Shown piece by piece: positions 18,689-28,202 of a stretch of 64,000 bases of DNA. The DNA comes from Enhygromyxa salina (GTDB taxonomy: Bacteria; Myxococcota_A; Polyangia; Nannocystales; Nannocystaceae). Numbering within the stretch: the stretch's first letter is position 1; each line of letters begins with the position of its first letter. The notes beneath the pieces are model-generated. The model ran no database searches, was not told where the DNA came from, and saw only the letters and a list, made by a program, of their open reading frames with translations. Both the position numbers and the translations under genes were made by a program. Where the stretch lies: assembly GCF_002994635.1 (NCBI RefSeq), contig NZ_PVNL01000120.1, positions 84,993 to 148,992 on the forward strand, given 5' to 3'.

Positions 18689-21121
18689 ATGCCCAAGTCT
18701 GACGTAGACCCGGAGTCGCGGGATGCTCCGGAGGAGCTCACCCAGCGAGAGAAGTTGATCCGCGACTTCATGGCCTCGACGGTCGTGTTCCTGGTCGCGC
18801 TGCCGCTGTGCATCGGCATCGCCGTCGCGTGCGGCGTGCCGGTCGAGCGCGGCTTGATCGCCGGCATCATCGGCGGTTCGATCGGCGTCATCTCGGGCGC
18901 GCCGCTGCTCGTCAGCGGACCCGCGGCCAGCCTGATCGTCCCGTGCTTCGCCCTGGTCTCCGAGTATGGCCTGGTCGCCCTCGGCCCCGTCGTCATGCTG
19001 ACCGGCGTGTGGCAGATCCTCGCGGGCTACTTTCGCCTCGGGCAGTGGTTTCGCGCGGTCGCGCCCGCGGTCATCACGGGCATGCTCACCGGCATCGGCG
19101 TGCTGATCATCGGCTCGCAGTCCCTCGTCGCCATCGACGAGGATCCCAAGGCCACCTTCATCCAGAACGTCGCCGCGGTCCCGCTCGCGCTCTACGAGAT
19201 GGCGACCGGATCGGCGGGACACTCGTCGGCGCCGTTTTGGATCGCGGTCGCGACGGTCGCGCTGATCGTCGGCTGGAACCAGTTCAAGCCCAAGGTCCTG
19301 GCGATCGTCCCCGGTCACCTCGTGGCCCTGCTCTCGGTCACGGCCGCGTCGGTCATCTTGTCCCTCGACGTCCGCGCCCTCGACATCTCGTCCAACTTCT
19401 TCGCCGGGCTCGGGATCCCCTCGCTCGCTGACCTCGAGCTCTTGAGCGACCCCGTGCTCATCGGACGCTCGGCGATGTTCGCGTTCGTCGCCAGCGCGGC
19501 GACCTTGCTGACGGCCAACGCCATCGACGAGCGCCAGACCATCGTCAAGACCGACTACGACAAGGAGATGCGGGCCCAGGGCGTCGGCAACTTGTTCTCG
19601 GGCATGCTCGGCGGGCTGCCGATGACAGGCGTCATCGTGCGCAGCTCGGTCAACGTCGAGGCGGGCGCTCAGACCAAGCGCGCGACGATCTTCCACGCGA
19701 TCTGGCTGCTGCTGTTTTGCGCGCTGGCGCCGGAGCTGCTCGGGCTGATCCCCAAGGCCTGCCTCGGGGCCATCCTCGTGTACACGGGCGTGAAGCTCGT
19801 CGACGTCGGCGCCATGGGCCGCCTGTGGGAGCAGGGCCGCGCCGAGTTCGTGATCTTCGGGGTGACCTTCATCGGGGTCGTGTTCATCGACCTGTTCATC
19901 GGCATTCTCGCCGGCCTCGCGGCCGCCGTGCTCAAGATCGTCTGGACCTTCTCGCACCTGGAGATCCACCAGGAGGACGGCCCGGCCCCCGGCGTGGTCC
20001 AGATGCACCTCGTGGGCTCGGCGACCTTCGTGCAGCTGCCTCGCCTCGCTCGCGCGCTCGAGTCGATCCCGACCGACAAGGAGCTGCACGTGCACATCGA
20101 GCGCCTCGACCACATCGACCACGCGTGCCTGCAGCTATTGTCGAGCATGCAGCGCCAGCGCGAGAGCGCCGGGCAGCCGGGCGTCCACGTCGCGTGGCAG
20201 GAGCTCAGCGATCGCTACCGCAAGGCGCTCGTCGGCACCGGGGCCGTCGATGCCCAGCGCTCCATGCCCAGCATCGTCCGCATGGTCTGGTCCGAGTGGA
20301 AGCGCGTGCACGCCGAGGTCGAGGCCCACACCCCCAGCGACGCCGCGCGCTGGAACGACTGGATCCCCGCGCAGAGCATCCACGTGCACAGCTCGGCCCG
20401 GACCCTCGAGGACGTCCTCGGGCTCGCCGCCCCCCGCCTCGCCAAGCTCACGGGCCTCGAGCCTGGCCGCGTGCTCGACGCGCTGACCGCGACGAGCGAC
20501 GGCCACGTCCCCCTCGGCGACGGCGTCAGCCTGCCCCACGCGGCGGTCGAGGGCATCGAGCGCAGCCAGGTCGTCGTCGTGACCACGAAGGCCCCGATCG
20601 CGATCGGGGACCACAAGACGGACATCTTCTTCGTGCTGCTGTCCCCGGCCGGCGACACCGCCGAGCACCTGCGGAACCTCGCGCACATCGGTCGCATGTG
20701 TCACCGCGCGCCGCGGCTCGACGAGCTGCGCCACGCCCCCGCGGCCGAGACCGCCGCGACCGTGCTCGACGCGCTCAGCCGCGCCGCCGCACGCGGCGAG
20801 ACGCTCAGCGGTGTGAGCCGCAGCCTCGTGATCATCGCCGGCCAGGACGCCGCCCACGCCCACGAGCTGCGCGCCGAGCTGTCCGAGGCCTTCGCCCACT
20901 GGACCCTGATCTCGGAGAAGGATCATGAGATCCTCGATCTGCTGCGCCGCTGCGCCGCCAGCCCCGACGCGGGCGCGGTGCTCGTCGCGTCGATCAAGCT
21001 GCACGAGGAGCCTCTGCTGCGGGCCCTGCTCGAGGAGGCGAACAAGCTCAACAAGGCCCCCGCCAAGGTCGTGTTCATGCGTGAGCAGGGCTCGCCGCAA
21101 GTCTACGCCCAGGCTTCGTAG
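18689..21121 (+). CDS. SulP anion transporter with STAS-like and PTS EIIA-like domains
   Basis: A protein of about 810 residues (ATG 18689; the longer frame to 18569 lacks signals). Residues about 25-430 are SulP membrane helices: SGPAASLIVPCFALV, GMLGGLPMTGVIVRSSVN and the FVGVFIDLFIG-type end. Next is a STAS-like segment (about 450-540). Then a PTS EIIA type-2/PtsN-like domain (about 575-710) with the candidate phospho-His in SLPHAAVEG and FFVLLSP. The last 100 residues form an additional alpha/beta domain (SLVIIAGQD, GAVLVASIKL, KVVFMREQG). SulP proteins carry sulfate, bicarbonate or other anions; EIIA-like fusions suggest control by phosphorylation. Convergent with the membrane protein gene that ends at 21149. 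Confidence 0.85.
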   Translation: MPKSDVDPESRDAPEELTQREKLIRDFMASTVVFLVALPLCIGIAVACGVPVERGLIAGIIGGSIGVISGAPLLVSGPAASLIVPCFALVSEYGLVALGPVVMLTGVWQILAGYFRLGQWFRAVAPAVITGMLTGIGVLIIGSQSLVAIDEDPKATFIQNVAAVPLALYEMATGSAGHSSAPFWIAVATVALIVGWNQFKPKVLAIVPGHLVALLSVTAASVILSLDVRALDISSNFFAGLGIPSLADLELLSDPVLIGRSAMFAFVASAATLLTANAIDERQTIVKTDYDKEMRAQGVGNLFSGMLGGLPMTGVIVRSSVNVEAGAQTKRATIFHAIWLLLFCALAPELLGLIPKACLGAILVYTGVKLVDVGAMGRLWEQGRAEFVIFGVTFIGVVFIDLFIGILAGLAAAVLKIVWTFSHLEIHQEDGPAPGVVQMHLVGSATFVQLPRLARALESIPTDKELHVHIERLDHIDHACLQLLSSMQRQRESAGQPGVHVAWQELSDRYRKALVGTGAVDAQRSMPSIVRMVWSEWKRVHAEVEAHTPSDAARWNDWIPAQSIHVHSSARTLEDVLGLAAPRLAKLTGLEPGRVLDALTATSDGHVPLGDGVSLPHAAVEGIERSQVVVVTTKAPIAIGDHKTDIFFVLLSPAGDTAEHLRNLAHIGRMCHRAPRLDELRHAPAAETAATVLDALSRAAARGETLSGVSRSLVIIAGQDAAHAHELRAELSEAFAHWTLISEKDHEILDLLRRCAASPDAGAVLVASIKLHEEPLLRALLEEANKLNKAPAKVVFMREQGSPQVYAQAS

Positions 21122-21148
21122 CCGGGTCCGTCGGCGGGCTTCGGCCGT

Positions 21149-22291
21149 TCATACTTCTTCGTCGAAGAAGAACTGCGCCTTGAAGGTGTCCTCCGCCTCC
21201 AGGTTGCCGCCCAGTGCCCCGGCGAGCGTGCCGAGCGTCGACACAAAGGCGGCGAAGCTCAGCCGCGCCGCCGGGTCGAGCGTCGCGCCGGTCCAGCCCT
21301 CGACCACGTCGCGGGGCAGCAGGGTGGCCAACGTGAAGGCCGCCGCGCCAAGCAGCAGCCACAGCGTCACCATCCCGGTGAACAAGCAAATCCACAGCAC
21401 CAGCTCGGTGCGCGCGATCTGTTCGCTGGGTCCGGCGTCGCGTGCCAGCTCCGACAGGTGCTGGCCGCTGAAGAGAAACCAGGTCGCGGCGATCACCGTG
21501 CCGAAGGTGCCCGCCGCCAGCGTGACGGGATCGATGCCCACCCCGAGCTCCCAGACTTCCGCACCCAGAAACATCAGCAGCGAGCTGAGCAGCGCGGCCG
21601 CCGTCAGCTTGTCCAAGTGGAACGGTTGCTTCCAAGGGGTGTAGCCGATCACGTCGCGCAGGATCCCGCGCGGATCGGCTGCCAGCGTCTTCAACTTGAA
21701 AAACCGGCCGCCCCTGCCGTCGTGCCGCTCTTCCAGCCGCTCGTCGCCCACGTCGGCGAGCCGTTCGCGCATCGCCGTCACCTGCGCCTGCGAGAACGGC
21801 ACCAATTCCGTGTTCTGGCCGATCTCCGGCGGACGCATCGCGCCGTCCTGACCCGCCGGCAGGCCAAGCAGGCTGGCGAAGAGGAAGCGCGCCAGTTGCA
21901 GCACCCGCGTCGTCCCCGTTTCCCCGTCCTCGCAGCGGGCCGACGAAAGCACCGCCGTCTCCAAGGCTGACGATGGCACGCCGTAGGTGAACGGCCGCTC
22001 GCGGGCGAGCAGGTCCGACGCGGTCACCACCAGCGCGAAATCCCAGTGGTGGCCGATCTTCTCCTGCACGCCGAGCTCGAGCAGGTCGAGCGGGTCGATC
22101 TGCGCCCCCTGCCGCGCCAGCCGTCGTTCCACCACCGCCGACTGCCAGGCGAACTCCGGCAGCTGTTCCTCCATCCCGGCGCGCAGCAGCCCGGCGACCT
22201 CCTCGACCCGCTCGCGGGTCCTGGAGCCATCCCCCTCCAGCACCACCCAGCCGATCTGGATGGGTGGCCTGCCACTCGTCTGCGATTGCAT
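21149..22291 (-). CDS. membrane protein of unknown function
   Basis: About 380 residues from the ATG at 22291 (the frame is open to an ATG at 22366). The N-terminal half (IGWVVLEGDGSRTRERV, then HWDFALVVTASDLL) is soluble and alpha/beta in character. The C-terminal half has about four hydrophobic helices, including LLMFLGAEVWELGVGI and LVLWICLFTGMVTLWLLLGAAA, and ends in an acidic tail. No HExxH or other catalytic motif is seen. It is convergent with the SulP-EIIA gene with only 27 bp between stops. I do not recognise the family. Confidence 0.7.
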   Translation of the reverse strand: MQSQTSGRPPIQIGWVVLEGDGSRTRERVEEVAGLLRAGMEEQLPEFAWQSAVVERRLARQGAQIDPLDLLELGVQEKIGHHWDFALVVTASDLLARERPFTYGVPSSALETAVLSSARCEDGETGTTRVLQLARFLFASLLGLPAGQDGAMRPPEIGQNTELVPFSQAQVTAMRERLADVGDERLEERHDGRGGRFFKLKTLAADPRGILRDVIGYTPWKQPFHLDKLTAAALLSSLLMFLGAEVWELGVGIDPVTLAAGTFGTVIAATWFLFSGQHLSELARDAGPSEQIARTELVLWICLFTGMVTLWLLLGAAAFTLATLLPRDVVEGWTGATLDPAARLSFAAFVSTLGTLAGALGGNLEAEDTFKAQFFFDEEV

Positions 22292-22556
22292 CCACGAGAC
22301 ATCCCGCGATTGGGGCGGATTCGCAATGGCATCGTTCGATTCACCGGACGGCACGGTCCGCAGCACCCGGCCCGAGTGATGGTCCCGTCGGCCTTTCCCT
22401 GGCTGGGGACCGGAGGCGCGGCGCGGTCACGGAAGCAGTGACACCCGGTGGAATGCTGATGCTGCGCCCGGACCCCGCTTGTCGTGCAGACCTGGACCTC
22501 GTCGGGACAGCTCGAAGTGGTACTGTCCCGGTCGCCCTTCTCGGTGCTCGCCAGCC

Positions 22557-23039
22557 ATGCTCCACAGCCAGCGCACGACACGTTCCGATCTTGCGTCACA
22601 GAGGGCTCGACAGGGCGCTTCGCCTCTCGTGGCGGTTTGCCTGATGTTGGCGCTGACCGGGTGCAAGCGCGAGTGCGAGTGCGATAGCGACGACTCTCTC
22701 GTGCAGTTCGGCGCGTCCGAGGCGTTTGGGGTAGGGGCGTACTCCGCCGTGCTGGCTATCGACGAAGAAGTCCGTACGACCTGTACGTTCGAATTGACCG
22801 GGGAGCCGACGGTGGTGACGGCGGTCTGTGACGATGCCACAGTCGAGCTCATGGTGACGCCAGGGGGGGCCACATTCACGATACCGGAGTTTCTCGAAGG
22901 CGCAGCCGTCAGTCTGACCGTTACAGGGGCTGACGGAGTTTGGGCGGGGTCTTCGACGATAGACGCCGCGTTCGAGTCGCGGCTAGACAATTGTCTTTGC
23001 CTCTACGGCATTGCGACCGGTGAGTTGGTGCCCACCTGA
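22557..23039 (+). CDS. predicted lipoprotein
   Basis: A 160-residue product with a long n-region and then PLVAVCLMLALTGC (lipobox LTGC), followed directly by a Cys cluster (KRECECDSDD). The mature part is a small beta-rich domain with four further Cys. The start ATG at 22557 is chosen as the first Met before the signal peptide; the n-region of about 25 residues is long, so a later non-ATG start is possible. G+C is lower than in the flanking genes. Family not recognised. Confidence 0.65.
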   Translation: MLHSQRTTRSDLASQRARQGASPLVAVCLMLALTGCKRECECDSDDSLVQFGASEAFGVGAYSAVLAIDEEVRTTCTFELTGEPTVVTAVCDDATVELMVTPGGATFTIPEFLEGAAVSLTVTGADGVWAGSSTIDAAFESRLDNCLCLYGIATGELVPT

Positions 23040-23101
23040 CTTCCGTGAGCTTGGGCATGAGCCCGGTCAACTCGGTCTTCGTTGGGCTCGTCTGCGTGGG
23101 T

Positions 23102-23704
23102 TCAAAATGAAACGCATGCCTGCCAGTCTTGGTCCTCGTTCTTGCATCCCGATTTGACGCTCTTGCAGCCGCTCTCGAGCTGGTCGACGATGCACTCTTT
23201 GTAGGCAATGGACTCTGCGAAGCACCCCTGCGCAGCGTCGATGTCCAAATTAGACCAACATTCCCCGTAGCAATCGCCCCAGGCCGGATAGCTTCCGAAA
23301 TTGCAGGCCTCTGAGTACTCACACTCGGCCTCACATGCGGCCCACCCGGCATGGTAGTAGCGCCCATCCGGACAAGCGGTTTGCATTTGAGTCAGTTCGT
23401 GTGCGCAGTCAGCGAATTCATTGGATGGGGTTGTTTCGGCCGCGCACCTGAGCGCTGAGCGAATGGCTTCTTCGCATTCCGCTCCGTGCTTCTCTTCCCC
23501 TGCACGAAGGCGATCTTTGCAGTCGACTTGGCAGTCGCAAAATCCGAATTCGTTCTGCGACTGAAACGCACAGAACGCGACACAGTCGGCATCGCTGTCG
23601 GCAGTCGCCGTGGGTGCGACGTTGGGGTCGCAGTCCAGAACGGGGGCGCCGTGACAGCCACAGAGCACAGCCAGTGCCCCGTAGATAGCCAACATCACTC
23701 GCAT
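23102..23704 (-). CDS. Cys-rich lipoprotein
   Basis: A 200-residue product starting MRVMLAIYGALAVLCGC, where LCGC is a lipobox. The ATG at 23704 has a very good ribosome site, AGGAG 7 nt upstream, and is preferred over an in-frame ATG at 23722. The mature protein has about twenty Cys in spaced pairs (FCAF, CDCQVDC, CEAECEYSEAC), suggesting a disulfide-knotted extracellular protein. Its start overlaps the end of the protease gene by 10 bp, so the two are coupled. No family recognised. Confidence 0.75.
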   Translation of the reverse strand: MRVMLAIYGALAVLCGCHGAPVLDCDPNVAPTATADSDADCVAFCAFQSQNEFGFCDCQVDCKDRLRAGEEKHGAECEEAIRSALRCAAETTPSNEFADCAHELTQMQTACPDGRYYHAGWAACEAECEYSEACNFGSYPAWGDCYGECWSNLDIDAAQGCFAESIAYKECIVDQLESGCKSVKSGCKNEDQDWQACVSF

Positions 23705-25050
23705 CCAGTTTCTCCTGGCCATGCGTAGTCGTCACAGTGGGTACTTGGCATTGCGTTCAACCCATTGGTGATAAGATCGAAAACTAGTCCTCGGATGCGC
23801 AAATGCCGGTTTTCCACGGAAGTGTACGAACCCTTGACGATTCCTACGATTTTGCGTTTTCCAGCGTCAAACTCGTACACTGGGCCGCCGCTGTGGCCCT
23901 GTTGGAGGTCATGGGCAGTGAAGATCCAGGAAGTCTCGGTTCGGCGCACGACCTTTTGATGGCCATACATCGAGGAGCGGCAGTTGTCGCCAGCGATAGG
24001 AGAGTCGCTACAGGTGTTTCCGCCCTTGGGGATTCCGAAGTTCCATGTGTTGTCTTGCGCAAGAGCGTAGTCCTCTTTGTAGCCGAACGCGGGAAACTGC
24101 ACACTCGAGGCGTTGTCGTAGAGGAACAGGACAGCGAAGTCTTGCGTGTTCTTTTCGCTTTCGTACCATTTTGGGCCGATGTAGTACCACTTGATGTTCT
24201 TGACACCGTTCGGAGCGGCGCTGGACCAACTCCCTAGTTCGAAGCCTACGCCATCTTCACCGGCCCACCAGTCTTTGGGAAAGAAGTGCCCGCCTGCCCA
24301 CACGTTGTGGCCCACGGTCAAGAGGTGCCGGGGGCCAATCTTGGTTGCCGTGCCCTCGGTGTTGTCACCCCCAAGGTCGGGCTTCCACGAGTCCGCAGGC
24401 AATCCGCCGATCCTGATCCATGACGAGTTGATGCTTGTCATCGAGTGACCGCTCTCGGCGCTCCTCATGCCTCGATTATCCGAGCCAATAATCGCATCCC
24501 GGAATTCTGCGCCTGCGTCGTCCTCCCCGCCAGGAGTCTCGTCAGCGCCCCGCACAGTCGGGACAGCGTCGGGGGTCTCTCGGTCAATGAATGTCCGAGA
24601 CTCCTGTCGGCGAATGTCGCGGAATGTAGCCGCGGGGTTTCGGGGTCGCCAACGCCATGTTTCACCGGCCGAGTTGATGAAGTAGCCCCACACCGGAGTC
24701 TCGGCAGGTGACAGTAGGCTCTCAACGTCGTCTCCGCAGTTCGTGTCATCCGGTGCGCCTGGAGGACTCTGGGGGGAGCCGGTTCCAAACTTGGCGAACT
24801 CGACAAACTCCAGGTTCTCTTCCCCCATCCCAGCCGCCAGATCCGTAGGAACATCAGGAACTTGGCCGTTCGACAAGTACGCCTCTCGCCGCACAAAGGC
24901 ATGGCGGAGGTCTTCCTCCACAAGGTCTCTTTCGTCGGCACGGACTGCTTCGGCGTCCATCCACTCCGGGGCCCCCGGAGCGTGTGGTTCTGGGTCGCAT
25001 GCGACAGCAGTCAAAAGGATCAAGCAGAGGGCTCGTGGAGGAGTTGGCAT
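23695..25050 (-). CDS. trypsin-like serine protease, secreted or lipid-anchored
   Basis: A 451-residue product. The N-terminus MPTPPRALCLILLTAVAC has a lipobox-like AVAC. After a 200-residue acidic region comes an S1 chymotrypsin-fold domain with the catalytic triad visible: His in HLLTVGHNVW (about 243), Asp in DFAVLFL (about 304) and Ser in QQGHSGGPVYEF (about 387). The GHSGGP form and the overall spacing resemble the glutamyl-endopeptidase/V8 branch. It overlaps the downstream Cys-rich lipoprotein gene by 10 bp. That protein could be a substrate, inhibitor or partner, but this is only inferred from coupling. Confidence 0.85.
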   Translation of the reverse strand: MPTPPRALCLILLTAVACDPEPHAPGAPEWMDAEAVRADERDLVEEDLRHAFVRREAYLSNGQVPDVPTDLAAGMGEENLEFVEFAKFGTGSPQSPPGAPDDTNCGDDVESLLSPAETPVWGYFINSAGETWRWRPRNPAATFRDIRRQESRTFIDRETPDAVPTVRGADETPGGEDDAGAEFRDAIIGSDNRGMRSAESGHSMTSINSSWIRIGGLPADSWKPDLGGDNTEGTATKIGPRHLLTVGHNVWAGGHFFPKDWWAGEDGVGFELGSWSSAAPNGVKNIKWYYIGPKWYESEKNTQDFAVLFLYDNASSVQFPAFGYKEDYALAQDNTWNFGIPKGGNTCSDSPIAGDNCRSSMYGHQKVVRRTETSWIFTAHDLQQGHSGGPVYEFDAGKRKIVGIVKGSYTSVENRHLRIRGLVFDLITNGLNAMPSTHCDDYAWPGETGCE

Positions 25051-25205
25051 TCATCGAGATACATAGCGCAGCCCCCCGCGCAGTTCAACCTCATCGGTTG
25101 GGCCGACGAGCACCCCGAGCGTGCGGTGGCGCGATGCCCGCGATTCCCGCGCGGGCGCTCGTCGGAGTACGGGCGGTTGGCACGGGCGTGAAGACGAGCT
25201 CGAGC

Positions 25206-28202
25206 TCAAGTCGCGGGCTTGGTGAACGCCTCATACAGACGCTTGCGCATCTGTGCATTGAAGAAGCCCCGCATCTCCTCATTGTCGAACAGGTCGTCGA
25301 GGAACTCACCATATTTGTCGTAGCGATCCATCATCGTGCCTTCCACTCGTGGGTCGCAGACCAGGCCAAAGTTGGCCTCGTCATTGGCCTGGGCGGCCTG
25401 GCGCAGCTGTGGATCTTCGAGCATGCGGGTGAACACGCTGTCGACCAGATCCTGCACGTCGAACTGGGTGGTGAAGCGATCGTTCATGCGGGCGATCAGG
25501 TTGGAGAGGTCGTCCTGCTCGGCCTTGACCCGTCCGGTCCCGGTCTCGCTGGGCCCTCGCAGGCCGGGGCCGCCCTCTCCGGCGATCAAGCCCAGGTCAC
25601 CCTCGGCGATCTTCTCGAGCCGATAGTAGTGAAGCGCCACGTCCTCACCCAGATCCACGGGCGGCTGGCCACCACCGGGCGGCGGCAGCTTGCGGATCAG
25701 CATCTTGGTATAGACGTAGAGCTTCTCGAGCTCGTAGTCTGAGAACGGGACGACCTGGCCCAAGAACGAGTACAGCCGGCAAAACGCCGTGGCGTGGTCG
25801 CGGAACAGCTCGGCCGGCTCCGGCTCGAGGAGCTTGAAACGAACAACCGCGGGGTCGAGCAGGCTGTTGAGCGGACCGTGGTTCTTTGCGATCTGGCGGA
25901 CCTGAGGAATGAAGAAGATCTCGGCGAATGCATCGACCTCGGGCTCGTGGATGACGTCGACCTGCTCGAGCTTGGTCTGCAGCTCATACAGGCGCTGCGG
26001 GTCGACGTCATCGGCGGTGGTGGTCTGCTCGTAGTAGTCCTTGAAGCAGGCGAGGACGTGCTCGCGGTCGTTGACAAAGTCGAGCACGAAGGTCTCGTCC
26101 TTGCCGCGGTAGGTCCGGTTGAGCCGCGACAGGGTCTGCACGGCCTGGACACCCGCGAGCCGCTTGTCGACGTACATGGCACACAGCAGTGGTTGATCAA
26201 AGCCGGTCTGGTACTTGTTGGCGGCGATCAACAGCTGATAGCCGCCTTTTGCAAATTCCTTGGACAAGCTGCTCTCGGCGATCGGCTTGCCGGTCTCATG
26301 GTGGGGGTTCATGCCCGGCTCGGTGTAGGGCCGCTGGCCGGTCGCTGGGTCGTCTGGATCGGTGACCTCGCCCGAGAACGCCACCAACGCGCGCAGATCC
26401 AGGCTCTTGTCGGCCACGTAGGTGTCGAACGCCAGCTTGAAGCGGACCGCCTGCAGCCGCGTGGCGGTCACGATCATGGCCTTGGCGCGGCCGCCCAGCT
26501 TGGCGCGGACCTGGCGTTGAAAGTGATCGACGATCACCTCGAGCTTGGCGCTGACGTCCTTGGGGTGGGCGCTGACAAACCGCGCGAGCGCCCTGGTCGC
26601 CTGCTTCTTGTCGAGGCGCGGGTCGGCGGCCACCGTCTTGATCAGCTTGAAGTAGCGGCTGTAGGTGGTGTAGCCGCGCAGCACGTCGAGGATGAAGCCC
26701 TCGTCGATCGCCTGGCGCATCGAGTAGACGTGGAAGGGCACGTACTTGCCCTCGTCGTTCATGCGCCCAAACACGCGCAGGGTCTTGTACTTGGGCGTGG
26801 CCGTGAACGCGTAGAAGGACAGGTTGCGCAGCGGCCCGCGGGCCAGGGCGGCGCGCAGCAGATCCTGACCGGCGTCGACGTCCTCTTCGTCGCCCAGCGC
26901 CGCGACCCGCTCGCCGAGCTCGGTGGAGTCGGCCAGCAACGCCTTGAGGTTGTTGCGCATGTCGCCGGTCTGCGAGCTGTGGGCCTCGTCGACGATGATC
27001 GCATAGCGGCGATCCGGCAGCCGCCCGACCTGCTCGGAGATGAACCCAAACTTGTGCAGCGTGGTGATGATGATCGGCACGCCGCTGGTCAGGGCCTGGG
27101 CGAGCTGGGCCGAGTTCTCGTCGATCTTCTGGACCACGCCGCGGGTGTGATCCAGCTGGAAGATCGTGTCTTGCAGCTGCTGGTCGAGCACCTTGCGATC
27201 GGTGATCACGACCACGGCGTCGTAGACCTTGCGCTGGTCCTCGTCGTGCAGCGCGGCGAGGCGGTGGGCCAGCCACGCGATCGAGTTGGACTTGCCCGAG
27301 CCGGCCGAGTGCTGGATCAGGTAGTTGGTGCCGGGCCCATGGTCGCGGGCCTCGGTCTCGAGCTGGCGCACGCAGTCGAGCTGGTGATAGCGCGGGAAGA
27401 TCATCCGCTCGCGCTCGTCGGTGGTCTCGAGGTGAACGAAGCGGGCCAGGATGTCGAGCAGGCTGTCGCGCTGCCAGATCCGCTCCCACAGGTACGCGGT
27501 TCGGTGCTTGCCCTCCACCGCAGGGTTGCCGGCCGCCGTGCCGATACCCTGGTTGAAGGGCAGAAAATGTGTCCGGTCGCGCTCTAATTGCGCCGTCATG
27601 AACACCTCGTCTGGGTCGACGGCAAAATTGATGATCGCGCGGCGCTTGAACCGGAAGATCTGCGTGTCGGGATCACGGTCTTTTCGGTATTGCTGCTGCG
27701 CGTGGCTGACCCGCTGGCCCGTCATGTGGTTCTTGAGCTCCGCCGTGACCACCGGGATGCCGTTGACAAACAGGACCAGGTCCAGCGAGTCCTTGGGCTT
27801 CTTGGGGTCATGGTGGACCTGGCGGACCACGAGCAGGCGGTTGGCGGCGTAGCGGGCCTGGACGTCCGGGTTGAGGGTGTTCGGCGGACGGAAGGTGACG
27901 ACCTTGATCGACTTGCCGTGGAACTTGAAGCCGCGGCGCAGCACGTGGATCAGGCTGCTGTCGATCGTGGCCTTGTCGAACGCCTCGAGCAGCTTGGCGG
28001 GCAGGCGATCGCCGTGGATCTGTGCGAGCGCGGCGTAGGTCTTGGGCTGGGTGGTCTGGACATAGTTGATGAGCTCGTCGGGGATCAGGGCGAGGAGGGG
28101 ATCGTAGGTGCTTGGGTCGCCGCGGTGGTAGCCGCCGGATGCGGTGAGTAGGTGGTCTTCGATGGTTTGCTCGAGGGCGGCCTCGGTGGTTGCTTTGGTC
28201 AT
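25206..28202 (-). CDS. hsdR: type I restriction enzyme, R (endonuclease/translocase) subunit
   Basis: The 998-residue protein starts with a PD-(D/E)xK nuclease domain (VVTAELKNHMTG supplies ExK). The helicase motor follows, with Walker A HSAGSGKSNS at about 299 and the DEAH box VDEAHSSQTG at about 404. Later superfamily 2 motifs are YQTGFDQP and LSRLNRTYRGKDETFVLDF. It would translocate and cut unmodified DNA in complex with HsdM and HsdS. The ATG overlaps the stop of hsdS by 4 bp (ATGA). The protein is intact and of normal length, so the system looks functional. Confidence 0.96.
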   Translation of the reverse strand: MTKATTEAALEQTIEDHLLTASGGYHRGDPSTYDPLLALIPDELINYVQTTQPKTYAALAQIHGDRLPAKLLEAFDKATIDSSLIHVLRRGFKFHGKSIKVVTFRPPNTLNPDVQARYAANRLLVVRQVHHDPKKPKDSLDLVLFVNGIPVVTAELKNHMTGQRVSHAQQQYRKDRDPDTQIFRFKRRAIINFAVDPDEVFMTAQLERDRTHFLPFNQGIGTAAGNPAVEGKHRTAYLWERIWQRDSLLDILARFVHLETTDERERMIFPRYHQLDCVRQLETEARDHGPGTNYLIQHSAGSGKSNSIAWLAHRLAALHDEDQRKVYDAVVVITDRKVLDQQLQDTIFQLDHTRGVVQKIDENSAQLAQALTSGVPIIITTLHKFGFISEQVGRLPDRRYAIIVDEAHSSQTGDMRNNLKALLADSTELGERVAALGDEEDVDAGQDLLRAALARGPLRNLSFYAFTATPKYKTLRVFGRMNDEGKYVPFHVYSMRQAIDEGFILDVLRGYTTYSRYFKLIKTVAADPRLDKKQATRALARFVSAHPKDVSAKLEVIVDHFQRQVRAKLGGRAKAMIVTATRLQAVRFKLAFDTYVADKSLDLRALVAFSGEVTDPDDPATGQRPYTEPGMNPHHETGKPIAESSLSKEFAKGGYQLLIAANKYQTGFDQPLLCAMYVDKRLAGVQAVQTLSRLNRTYRGKDETFVLDFVNDREHVLACFKDYYEQTTTADDVDPQRLYELQTKLEQVDVIHEPEVDAFAEIFFIPQVRQIAKNHGPLNSLLDPAVVRFKLLEPEPAELFRDHATAFCRLYSFLGQVVPFSDYELEKLYVYTKMLIRKLPPPGGGQPPVDLGEDVALHYYRLEKIAEGDLGLIAGEGGPGLRGPSETGTGRVKAEQDDLSNLIARMNDRFTTQFDVQDLVDSVFTRMLEDPQLRQAAQANDEANFGLVCDPRVEGTMMDRYDKYGEFLDDLFDNEEMRGFFNAQMRKRLYEAFTKPAT

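Noticed and set aside
22590..22601. Third copy of the shared leader core (TTGCGTCACAG)
   Set aside because: Only 11 bp match and it lies inside a coding region; no extended similarity around it.
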